DNA from: Ustulina deusta | Taxonomy: Eukaryota > Ascomycota > Sordariomycetes > Xylariales > Xylariaceae | Direction of reading: 5' to 3' | Length of the DNA: 64,000 nucleotides | NCBI GenBank assembly: GCA_023159155.1 | Contig: JAJNNX010000043.1 | Location: 372,001-436,000, forward strand | Shown: in pieces, positions 34,529 through 45,248 of the stretch | How positions within the stretch are numbered: position 1 is the first letter of the stretch | Layout of the letters: each line of letters opens with the position of its first letter | Position numbers and translations under genes: made by a program | The notes under the pieces: model-generated | Told to the model about the DNA's origin: nothing | The model's database searches: none | The model's input: only the letters and a program-made list of their open reading frames with translations

Positions 34529-37142
34529 ATGCCTATCGCAGAGAAAGCCCCGCAGACCTTGTATGACAAGGTTCTTGCCTCTCACATTGTCGACGAGAAG
34601 CTTGATGGCACAATTCTCCTCTATATCGGTACGTCAAGACAACAACATATTGAGATGCCATGCATACAGGGTGGGCGTGTTTTGCTGACGTGCATGCCTC
34701 GTCGACAACAGACCGTCACTTGGTCCATGAAGTGACGTCTCCGGTATGTTAGCCACATTATCTAGTAATCATGTCGCGGTTGCGGTCGCAGTGGCAATCA
34801 AGCTGACACGTCCAATATAGCAAGCCTTCGAGGGCCTTGCGAATGCTGGTCGGCGTGTAAGAAGAACGGACTGCACTCTCGCCACCACGGACCACGTACG
34901 TCATTCCCTCCACCACTTACACCTACCTACTACATTCACGCCGCCATCTATCGATAGATAGAGAGACATGTATGCCGACGGTAAGCGAGTGCCGATGCTG
35001 ATTGATTCGCTGCAGAATGTCCCCACCAAGTCCCGAAAGGGCATCAAGGATATCGCCACCTTTGTCGAGGAGGAGGATTCGCGGCTGCAATGCCTTACCC
35101 TCGAAGAAAATGTCAAGGAATTCGACATCACGTATTTCGGGCTGGGCGACAGACGTCAGGGGATCGTCCATGTCATCGGCCCCGAGCAAGGCTTCACTCT
35201 CCCCGGCACCACGCTGGTGTGCGGCGACAGCCACACGTCCACTCATGGCGCCTTCGGCTGCTTTGCGACCGGTATCGGCACCAGTGAGGTCGAACACGTC
35301 CTAGCCACTCAGTGCCTCATCACCAAGAGGAATAAGAACATGAGGATACAAGTAAACGGCGAGCTTGCCCCGGGTGTTAGTTCCAAGGATGTCATCCTCC
35401 ATGCTATTGGCTTGATCGGTACTGCTGGCGGTACTGGCTGCGTCATCGAGTTCTGCGGCTCCGTCATCCGCAGCCTCAGCATGGAAGCCCGCATGTCCAT
35501 CTGCAATATGTCTATCGAGGGTGGTGCTAGGGCCGGCATGGTTGCGCCCGATGATATCACCTTCGAATACCTCAAGGGAAAGCCCCTCGCCCCGTCTCCG
35601 GATTCACCCGAGTGGGAGCGCGCCGTTGCATACTGGAGGAGCCTCCAATCTGACCCAGGCGCAAAGTATGATATCGACGTCCAAATCGATGCGAAGGATA
35701 TTGTCCCGACAGTTACGTGGGGTACCAGCCCCGAGGACGTTGTCCCCATCACCGGAGTGGTTCCGGACCCTGAAACATTCAACACGGAGGCTAAGAAGCA
35801 GAGCGGCCGCAGGATGATTGAATATATGGGACTGACACCAGGGACTCCCATGGAAGATATTCCCGTCGACAAGGTCTTCATCGGTTCCTGCACCAACTCG
35901 CGAATCGAGGATCTCCGCGCTGCCGCCGAGGTAGTGAAGGGGAAGAGGATTGCAGCCAACGTCAAGCGAGCCATGGTAGTTCCTGGCTCCGGGATAATCA
36001 AGGAGCAGGCTGAAGCGGAGGGTCTCGACAAGATTTTCCTCGACGCAGGCTTCGAATGGCGAGAAGCAGGATGCAGTATGTGTCTCGGCATGAACCCCGA
36101 TATTCTCTCACCCAGGGAGAGGTGTGCAAGCACGAGCAACCGAAACTTCGAGGGAAGGCAAGGCGCCTTGGGTCGAACCCACCTTATGTCCCCGGTGATG
36201 GCTGCCGCTGCCGGTATCGTCGGAAAATTGGCGGATGTCCGGAAATTGGCCAACTATACAGCAAGCCCACATGTTGAAGCATTCAAGGCGCCTTCGCCAA
36301 GCAAACCAACTATCGACGAGAGCCTCGAGACAGGTGATGCGGTCGCCGGGGAGAGACTTGCAGACCAACCAGAAGACAGCTCCCTAACAGCCGAGGATCT
36401 GGTCACGGAAGCCGCTGGCTCACCAGGTCTACCTAAATTCACCGTGCACAAGGGTATCGCTGCACCGATGGATCGTACCAATGTCGACACCGACGCCATC
36501 ATTCCCAAACAATTTCTGAAAACTATTAAACGCACAGGGCTTGGCTCAGCTCTCTTCAACGCTTGGAGGTATAATGACGATGGTTCGCCCAACCCAGAAT
36601 TCATCCTCAACCAGGAGCCATATACCCAAGCGAAGACTCTCGTTGTCACTGGTCCCAACTTTGGTTGCGGAAGTTCTCGTGAACACGCGCCTTGGGCTTT
36701 GAATGATTTCGGTATCCGATGCGTCATTGCCCCGTCTTACGCCGACATCTTCTTCAATAACACATTTAAGAACGGCATGTTGCCCATCGCCATCACAAAC
36801 CCAGCCGATCTGGACAAGGTTGCGGCGGAAGCCAAGGCTGGTAAGGAAATCGAGGTTGACTTGCCAAACCAGGAGATCCGCGACGCGGCCGGCAACACCA
36901 TTTGTAAATTCGATGTCGAGGAGTTCCGGAAACACTGTCTCGTGAACGGTCTCGACGACATTGGCCTCACCCTACAGCTCGAAGATAAGATCGCAGAGCA
37001 TGAGAAGAAAGTCTCGCAGATCACGCCCTGGATCGATGGCACCTCATATCTTCGCAGGAAAGGAGGTAAGCTGCCCGTCAAGGCTGCTAAGGTACCCACG
37101 ACGAACGGCGGACAGGAACTCAAGGACCCCATCGATTGGTAG
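34529..37142 (+). CDS. LEU1: 3-isopropylmalate dehydratase (fused large and small subunits)
   Basis: Four exons (34529-34628, 34712-34743, 34821-34895, 35016-37142) encode 777 residues, the normal fungal length. The enzyme isomerises 2-isopropylmalate to 3-isopropylmalate, the second step of leucine synthesis, in the cytosol. The N-terminal aconitase-type domain has [10 protein letters not shown] at 138-147 and the three 4Fe-4S ligands Cys361 (GSCTNSR), Cys422 and Cys425 (GCSMCLG). A linker of about 60 residues leads to the LeuD-type swivel domain from about 543, with [15 protein letters not shown] at 617-631. All key residues are present. The first three exons are tiny and were set by the conserved [18 protein letters not shown] and TDHNVPT joints. 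Fe-S assembly dependence follows from the family. Confidence 0.97.
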
Positions 37143-38701
37143 TAAATTACGCTGGTACAAGGGAAACAATCGGAAATTTTCGGAAAATCTTTTTCTTTTT
37201 TCCATCACAACTGGAATGCTGAAATCTGGGCTTTAGCACAAAATCTCATATCGCTGAGAACTGTTGTTTCTCATTCGCTATGTTTAATTGGTAGTATGGA
37301 CAAGAATTCCACGTTACGTTTCATAACGTCAATTCTCTTAACAGTTTCATCCCCCAATCTTCAGTCCTCGTAGTCTTGACTTTGTGGTGAGCAGAACTGT
37401 GAACTAGAACTCGTAGGCCTTGGGTACAAGTCAAATAACGCAACTGAACCTATATTGACGAGGTTAGGAGATGGTGGTAACGGATAAATAGCTCTAAGGT
37501 GCTCGCACTTTTGTTTACTGCGTCTTCCCACAGATGAGGTGTTCCGACAGCGTCAACCTACTGCTATATACGTCACCTCATACCATAGCACTTACTGATT
37601 TTTACTTAACACTATCTTGTTCCGGTCAGAGTGCTCAAGGTCACAGAAAGAGTCCACTATGCTTCTGTTAAGATTTCAGGTTAGAATGATAAAAACAAGA
37701 CTTGAACGCAAAGAGGAGAACTTTGGCTCTTAATGGAGCTGTCTTGTATTGCTTCACGTGGGCTTGCTTGCCTTGTCCCAGCTCATTCTTAATCGGCTGG
37801 CAAGGGCTAGGTCCCATTCGCTATCGGCGATCTAGAGTACGCATACTTTACCTCTCATGCCTGTTTTCTGTCGTGCATTATTGCGTGCACCTGGCCTCCG
37901 GAATTTCGGTGTGCATGTTGTTTCTACCATGTTCTGGTGCCTGCCTGCCTTCCTCATACCCAGACAGGGACGAGATTAGAAAAAAAAAGGGGAGGGAGGG
38001 GAGAGGGCTCCGGTGGCTGGCCTTGGCCTTGGCCTGGACATGATACTTCTTTGTCTTACAAGCTTTGCACTGTTCATCTTGCACTAGGTTTGAAGTTAGA
38101 GTTCTGATGCCGTCAAGACGGAAGCTCTAAGTTGTGGTGTCCTATGCAACTCAATAAGTCATGTTAAGCACTGTCGCTTCTCGTGTATCCTGTTCTAAAT
38201 CCCTGTGCAACTTTCTCCTGTTTTCCTTATTATTTAGGGATATTGATATATTGTCAACTATCCTTGCCTGCAGTGTTTCTTCATCCGCTACAAGATTTGG
38301 CGTTAGTAGTTACTGTTTTCAATGTGCTATAAGGGTATATAGCTTATTACTGAAGTGGACAATGTGAGTCAGCTTAGGTAGCTAGGGTAGTCCCCTCTTT
38401 ACCCTAGGAAACAGGCTGCCTCAACATTTCCAAGTGTAAATTGCATATGATTTATATTGAGGGATTAATTGATCAAGGCATAATATATAGCCTTATTAAA
38501 CACAATCATTAATAAAAAAAGTAAACCTATCCCTAGACCTTTTTTTGATTTCTATATATTTAATATCTTTTCTTACCTGTTTATACCTAGTCCACTTACT
38601 CCACTTTTATATTTCTGAGACAATAGGGTTAATAAAATAACTCCTAAACTGCCTACTCTTAAAGACCTAAGTTAGCAGCCCAGTTAGCAAAAAATAAAAA
38701 G
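37143..38701. other. intergenic, transition into the AT-rich block
   Basis: The first part is ordinary intergenic DNA downstream of LEU1. From about 38.4 kb A+T content rises clearly, with TTATTAA-like words. A small frame at 38161-38367 is not convincing. The T-rich minus-strand tract just beside 38701 (TTTTTATTTTTT) fits a Pol III terminator for the neighbouring tRNA. Confidence 0.5.
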
Positions 38702-38773
38702 AACCCGACGCGGGATTCGAACCCGCGACCCTTGGCTTAGAAGGCCAAAGCGCTTCCACTACGCCAGCCGGGC
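38702..38773 (-). tRNA. tRNA-Arg (anticodon UCU)
   Basis: Read on the minus strand the 72-nt sequence folds as a cloverleaf: a 7-bp acceptor stem (GCCCGGC with GTCGGGT, closing G-U pairs), D arm GCG...CGC, anticodon stem TTGGC/GCCAA with loop CTTCTAA giving anticodon TCT, and T arm GCGGG-TTCGAAT-CCCGC. There is no intron. Oligo-T follows the 3' end. The anticodon reads AGA arginine codons. Its sequence is intact although it stands at the edge of a mutated AT-rich block. Confidence 0.9.
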
Positions 38774-39039
38774 TATGCTAGTCAGAAGACATGTTATTCT
38801 GAAACAAATCGCTTACATTTTAACATATGAAAAGTACTTGCTAGAGCTACCAGCAAAGTTTTTTCACCTCTAAGTTTCTCTTTCTTAAAGTTTTCACAGG
38901 GTCACTAATTGTGGTGTCTTGCCTAAGGTAGTCTTTTATGTAGCAGTTTTTTTCTGCAACTGCTCACCCGAGGAAAACTCAGCAGATCCAAGCTATATTG
39001 TGCTAGTCTATATATGAACTACCTGCGAGCAACTCAATA
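38774..39039. other. spacer between tRNA-Arg and the DNA transposon
   Basis: Moderately AT-rich sequence without a gene; it ends in the TA dinucleotide (39038-39039) that forms the left target duplication of the adjoining element. Too short and featureless for further calls. Confidence 0.4.
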
Positions 39040-39081
39040 AGCTAACACCCCCCCTTGCGAACCACCCCATCGCGACCCAGC
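39040..39081 (+). repeat. left terminal inverted repeat of the DNA transposon
   Basis: 42 bp beginning AGCTAACACC and holding a run of seven C. It is GC-rich and ends abruptly at AT-saturated sequence. The one difference from the right end is G here versus A in the right copy read inverted, a RIP-type change. Confidence 0.85.
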
Positions 39082-40922
39082 TAAAAACGCGCTACTGACC
39101 CCAACTACCTCAATTAAAAATTGTTAAATAACGTAACCGCGTTCAGTTCTTATGTTTTTTTTTTACCCTTATTTTCTTTAGAATTAACTCCTTTTTATTG
39201 CAATACTTTTATATAGCAACTAATAGCATATAGTAGCTATAGTTCGTACTATTTAATTTAGTACTTTGCAAAGATAAGCAGTTATTTAATAGGGTATTAA
39301 CTGGTTATATATACGCCGCTGCCTTAATAGTATTTTAACCAAAAAGTAGTTATATTAATACTTTTAGATTTTATTTATATATTTTAAAACCAAACTAGCT
39401 AATTAGGCTATAGGTCAGGCCAGGCTAGGCTTTATATTTTTAATAGTCAAATTTAAATATATAGCTAAATATATATTATTAGTTTTTAAAAACTTTAGAA
39501 TACTTAGAAAGTTATAGCATACGCGTTTTTTTTCTTGCAATCTTAAACTAAAAATTACTAAATTAATATTTATTAATTATTTATATATTAACGGAGCAAC
39601 TATAGCTAATATTAAGCTATTTTTTAAATATTTTAAAGCTTTTGAACTAGCGAATATATTTCTAGAACAATTTTTTAATACTAATAAAATAAGCATTGGC
39701 TAAAGTATAAAAAAAAGTTATTAGGTTGTTTGTAAAGCTTTAATATATATAGCTTTAAAAAAAGATATTAAAAAAAACAAATAAATAATATTTTTTAAGT
39801 ATATTAGTAGTAAAAGTATTGCTTTACTACTATTGCTTATTTTTAAAAAAGTTAATATTTAAAGTTAATAATTTCTAAATATAAATTATAGTTTATTTAA
39901 AAACTAGCGGTTTAGAACTTTGCTTAATAAATAAACCTATAACTTTATTATTATTAATTAGCTTGTTAATATTTTTATTCTGTTTATTTAAAGCTATTTT
40001 AGTAATATATAGGTTATATTAATATATAATAGCTATAACTTATATATAAATAATAACTTTTTATAGCTTTATTTTTTGAACAAGATATAGCTTGTTTTTT
40101 ATAAACTATACTATAGCTATATTATATAAGCGTTAAATATTAGAGTTTTTAGTTTATTAAAAAAAAAGCTTAAAAATAAAATCAAAAAAATATTTAAAAA
40201 CTGTTTTAGTGTTATACTTTTAAAAAAAAACATAATTATAGTATATAAATAAGCTTGCAACGCTGTTTTATTACTAAAAACTATTAAAAAAGCATAAGTA
40301 ATAGCTAGGATATAATTAAAAAATATCTAATTATTATTATTTTTAAAATATATTATATTTAAAAATAAAAGTATTACTTATAAAGTTTAATTAATACTTA
40401 TATTAATTAATTAATTTAAAATATTTAAATATTAGCTTAGACCAAGCTAAATAAAGATCGTAATACTTATAAAAAGCTAAGATTTGCAGTATATAATTTA
40501 GAAATTAGCTAAGCACTACTTTTTTTTTAATAACTTATTATAAAAGCTATTTTTTATAAAAGCTAGCAAGGCTTTTAACTAGAAAACTAAAAAAATTGTA
40601 ATTTTAAAAGTATACATTAAGCTATTAAAAGCTAAACTAGCTAAAAAAACTATATTAAAGCGCAAGTTAGTTAAATTGCTACTTAGTTATTGTTTTATTT
40701 ATATAACCTATGTATAGCAAGTCAAGCAAAAATTGTAATAGTAAATATTATATATAAATAAAACTAGGGATAAGGATGTACTAGAAGCAGAGAAAACAAA
40801 AACTAAAGATATAATTAAGGTTAGAACGTTTTAATATTTAATAAAAACACTAAAGTTAGCTGTAAATATTATATTGTGCTATGAATAATGGCTTCAAAAG
40901 TTGGTGGGTGGCTATTTTGGTG

Positions 40923-40964
40923 GCTGGGTTGCGATGGGGTGGTTCGCAAGGGGGGGTGTTAGCT
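40923..40964 (-). repeat. right terminal inverted repeat of the DNA transposon
   Basis: Inverse of the left end at 41 of 42 positions, ending GGTGTTAGCT before the TA duplication. The GC-rich stretch extends inward (about 40897-40922), suggesting the subterminal DNA on this side escaped mutation as well. Confidence 0.85.
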
Positions 40965-41452
40965 TACCTTACTTAGTGCCATAGAGACTCTCTCTATGTT
41001 TAGTCATATCATTTCGTTTCTGTGACGCTGAAGTAATCCTTCTACTACAACACAATCAACATGTTATTCCTAGTACTATCCTTTGTGGGAATTAAGAAAA
41101 CTAGAAATTAGCTATATGGTTTCTGGGACTCAAAAATGCTTGAGTCACTGATACAACTTCTCTATATTTATATATTGAATCCAACCTAACATAAAACACA
41201 CAGCTAGGAGAATCGCTGAATATGTCCGCAGGAAATTAACGATGTGAAAGATTATATGTGTTATCTTAGTATCCTGTCGAGGAATTATAGACCTCTTCCA
41301 TATGGCCAATGTACGTGCTGAAAACCACGTCTAGAAATATCCAACGGCGGTTTCTCTTATTCAACTAATAAATCATAATACTTCCACTTCCATTCCATCC
41401 TACATCGGTGCCTCAATCTACCTAAAAATCACAACCTATACATTTCGTAGAA

Positions 41453-42504
41453 ATGAATAGTAAAGTCTCCCTATTCAAGACAGCGATGCAGAAGGTCTAC
41501 GGACCGTATGATCTGGCCGCACAGCCAGATACCACATGGGAGCCTGGCAACACAGGCGGTTACCACGGCCGCTACCTCTGGACCGATGCCTTTGGTGTCC
41601 TTAACTTCATCACGTTGTCTAGGGAGGATAGCTCCCATGGGTCTGCGTACCTACACCTTGCGCGCCAGCTCGCAAACACAGTCTACGAAGTACTCGGCCG
41701 CGAGCGCGAGCCCCCTGGGTCTGCAGCTCGCCTACCAGGTGCTAGCGATGATACCCCACTCCCCGGCGGCCTGCGCATCGGGAAGCTTGATGCGAGTGCC
41801 CCCGACGGTGATGGGATGTACCACCACTACCTAACGCTTTGGGTGTACGCGCTTGACGTGTTGGCGCGAGCTGGAATTCGCTGGCCGTCTAACTAGCGCA
41901 AGCGATACATCCGCGATCTATGGTCGAGCGCCACGGGAGGGAATTTAATTATGGTTTGGAAGATCTCGACTAATATGCGCGCCATGTACTAGTTGCGAGT
42001 AAGAGCCACTTGGACGACGTCACGGGGTTTGTGGTCTGCCGCATGTTGAGAGATACAGCGCGACGCTTTCATGCTTCTGGAGATGACGTGCTAGCTTCTG
42101 AGATTGAGCAATACGCCCGCATCATGGAGAACACAGATATCTCACTCTCGGGCGACCCCCTGGATTTAGGTATCGGGCTGTGGCTGGCACATTTCGATCG
42201 CGATGCCGCCTGGTCCCGCAAGTTGAGCGCCCGGGCCTTGGAGATTGCACGAGGGAGGTTCTTGGTCGCTGCTGCCAATCCTCTAACGCCTTCTAGTCGT
42301 CTACATCGCCTTGCGTTTCGCAAGTTCGGCGCTTGTTTGGGTATCAAGTGCTACGAGGAAGGGCTGGGGCCCGTCATGGAAGGTATCGAGACTATTTTGG
42401 ATATCTGGAAAGGTAAAATATTGGATGGCGAGGACGACCAAGTTGAAGATTTGAAGCCGACTAACCTAGTTATGTATGTCGCGGCTCTGATGCCTAGAGG
42501 TTAG
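41453..42504 (+). pseudogene. broken six-hairpin-glycosidase-like gene
   Basis: Two frames carry consecutive parts of one protein. The first (41453-41896) contains YGPYDLA, WEPGNTGGYHGRYLWTDAFGV at its start, then GGLRIGKLDAS and DGMYHHYLTLW, and stops at a TAG at 41894. Reading on gives MVWKISTNMRA, then the frame breaks near 41984-41986 (two extra bases or one missing), and the second frame continues as LVASKSHLDDVTGF through 42504, ending with a plausible natural C terminus. These motifs resemble a fungal protein group with an (alpha/alpha)6-barrel, six-hairpin-glycosidase-like fold; substrate unknown. The TAG could have come from CAG by a C-to-T change. Base composition is normal, unlike the flanks, so the gene was probably single-copy and not a RIP target. 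Confidence 0.7.
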
Positions 42505-44204
42505 TGTGATAGCACTAATTCGTCTACCAACAGAGGCTGTGATCTAACCGGCAACAGCGTTTCATAGGGGCTACGTTCGGAGTTGAAAGGGTTCTTGGGA
42601 AATTCAATCTGACCTCTCATCAGCAGACATTGGGGCGAGAGGGCAGTTGGACTGCTCATAATTAGATCTGGATTGGACCTAGGCCGCTCGTTCAGCTAAG
42701 GTTACTCCGTTCAACCTGTCCCTCTCCTTGGGAGTCCTCGGAAGTCATTTTGTCTATCCATGCCACCCACCGGCAATAAATTGCTAGTTAACTGGTCAGC
42801 AATGTGGACGGGTAGTGTTGCTGCTCAAATGAGGGGATAATAGAAGGGAGAACTAAAAGTGCTGCTGGCTTAGAGTATAAGCCTTAGACTACAAAAATTT
42901 TATTTAATCCGGATAATATGGTCCCGGTACAGTTAGATCATGCTAAAAACTCGTGTTAGGAGGGACTATCTAGTTGGGTACTTATATAACACGCAAAAAG
43001 AAATATATTATTATAGAAAATTATCCCTATGAGACCTCTAGGTAAAAATGCTACTTCCCAAGAGTGTTCTTGCTGCTCACCATAACACCCTACATTTTAT
43101 AAATACACTTGAAAGCTACCTAGGTAGGCTTGAATCACCTAATCACCTTGTTATTTTGGAAATAAAGAAAAGTCTTCCTTCACTTCTCCTAGCTTTTTTT
43201 ATTTCTTGCAACAGATGATTCTGTATTGCGTACTGAGCACTCATCACTGTCTATAGCGGCGAACCTTTGGCCTTGAAACGTTCCGGATGCTAGGGAGGGA
43301 ATTAGGAGTCAGCCTAGCCTAAAGGCTTTGACTTCAAACGTCAAACCGCGATTGGGGTTAGAGAATCGACTAATTAGGTCGCATCTCCTGACAATGGAGT
43401 GATAGGATAGGAATAAGCGCCATTGTCTAGGTTTGATCGATCTGCAAAATAGCCGAGCAAGATTTAGCTAATCGCTTGTTAAAGAACATCTCGGGATTTG
43501 TCTTCAGGTTTCAAAACAAAGCCCGATCAACAGAAACTGCCCTTAGTTCAAGCATAATAACTAAATATTATGCCACTCTAGCTAGCTTAACGGGAAGTGC
43601 GATGTATAAAGTCACGGGGCCAAGTGGCTTTTTCAAGCCCCCTGGTCGTAATATAGCTTATGTGTCCAACACTTTAGACCCTATAGGAGGGGTTATTTAT
43701 CATGTTAGATACTACATTGAATCACTAGAAATCTAGGATTATCTTGTCGCACGACCTGCTTTGTTTTTATATAGCAATCTTTCGTTATATGCTGAAATTA
43801 AGTCAAGTCTTTTATATTTATGTTAGTATAAATAATACTTGACTCTCTCCTAGCAGTATTAAAACCTTTTTATGTATCTATATAACAGAGAAACATGTAA
43901 AGAACATGGGAATTTCTGCCGAATCTATTGTTCCTATTATTAGCTTATTTGTTACACCTGCCTCAGCTATGTTAATACTCTAGCATTGCTTCAAAAGATG
44001 TCGAATTTAAAGAAGGGATTTCATAGCTTTCTGTTAGTAGGTCTCTATGATTGAAGTTTGCAAGACATGTTAGCAATATATCGAAGTAGCGAAACATTAA
44101 ACAAGTTAAAAGTTAAATCAGAAAGATTAGGCACAACAGTTGAGCCAGTTGTTTTATACCTTGTCAATTTCAATTTCCTGTGAAGCATGTATATAGTAAC
44201 CAAT
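42505..44204. other. intergenic, moderately AT-rich
   Basis: 1.7 kb with no recognisable gene; composition is intermediate between the pseudogene and the RIP block. A frame at 43476-43736 (+) has no recognisable content. The sequence ends at the left LTR of the host retroelement. Confidence 0.45.
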
Positions 44205-44433
44205 TGTAACGGTTAGTACAGTCTTGGCAAGACCTGCAAGGATTCTAGACTTATATAGCAATAAGATAGGAAGTCTACGCATGGACCAACCCATAACTCT
44301 GCAGCCACACACATAGAGTCTATATCTACCTACTTTATAAACTCTAACTTCTTTTTTTTTTTTTTTTTTTTTTTAGTTTAGAATTTTTGTTTATAATATT
44401 AATAAACTAGCTATAAAAGTTTTATTTAACTAA
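44205..44433 (+). repeat. left LTR of the host retroelement
   Basis: It starts TGTAACGG and matches the inverse of the LTRs at 45009-45248 and 50926-51165 over its length, including a long T run (44352-44374). Compared with them it lacks the last 8 bp, together with 18 bp of adjoining internal sequence. Confidence 0.8.
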
Positions 44434-45008
44434 TTATTTATTAATAAATATTTAATAAATATATATTTTTTATTTTATTATAATTAGTAAAATATAAATA
44501 AACTTTTTTTTTTAATTATATATTTAATATAAAAAATTATATATTTTATAATATAAATTTAATTTTAATATAATTTTAATAAAACTTTTAATTTTTATAT
44601 TATTTAAAAATTAATAATTTATAAAAAACTTAACTTTAAATATTTTTATTTTATTTTTAGTTTTTAAATAATTAAAATAATTTTAACTTTTAAATATAAC
44701 TCGTTTTTTATTATTAAATAATTTTAAAATCTTTTTTTTTATAAAAAAAAAGAAAAATTAAATATTAAATTTTTTTATAAATATTTTAAGCGAACTAATA
44801 TTTAAAAAAAAATCTAAAAAAAATAAAAAATTAAAACTTAAAAAAACAAAATTTAAACTAGAACTAAAACAATTTAAAATAAATAATATATTTAAAAATA
44901 TATTAATAAATATTATAGCTATATAAACTTATAACTTTATATTAGTTTTAATAAAACTTTTTTAATAAATAAAAAAAATAAAGCATTAATTTTTTAATAT
45001 GTTTATTT

Positions 45009-45248
45009 TGTTACGCTCAGTTAAGTAAAGCTTCTATAGCTAGTTTATTAATACTATAGACAAAGACTCTAAGCTAAAAAAAAAAAGAAAAAAAAAGGAA
45101 GAAAGTCAGAGTTTATAGGGTAGGTAGATATAGACTTTGTGTATGTAGCTACAGAGATATGGGCTAGTCTATACATAAACCTTTTATTTTATTGCTTTGT
45201 AAGTCTAAAGTTCTTACAAGTTTTGCCAAAACTGTACTAACTATTATA
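45009..45248 (-). repeat. LTR of the nested element (left copy, the 3' LTR in coding sense)
   Basis: 240 bp, ending TTATA where the element's terminal CA would require TTACA, a C-to-T change. It differs from the right LTR mostly by transitions and is the more altered of the pair. Confidence 0.85.

Larger units (their letters stand above)
39040..40964. mobile_element. RIP-degraded Tc1/mariner-superfamily DNA transposon of Fot1/Pot2 size
   Basis: The element is 1925 bp long, bounded by 42-bp terminal inverted repeats that differ at one base and by TA on both sides (39038-39039, 40965-40966). Fungal Fot1/Pot2 elements are about 1.86-1.93 kb, have 43-44-bp inverted repeats and duplicate TA, so size, ends and target fit that group. 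The inside is nearly pure A+T with stops in every frame, so no transposase can be read. Orientation is unknown. The assignment rests on structure, not on protein similarity. Confidence 0.75.

Noticed and set aside
43476..43736. 86-codon plus-strand frame
   Set aside because: No recognisable domain and no partner frames around it; could be a remnant, but unsupported.
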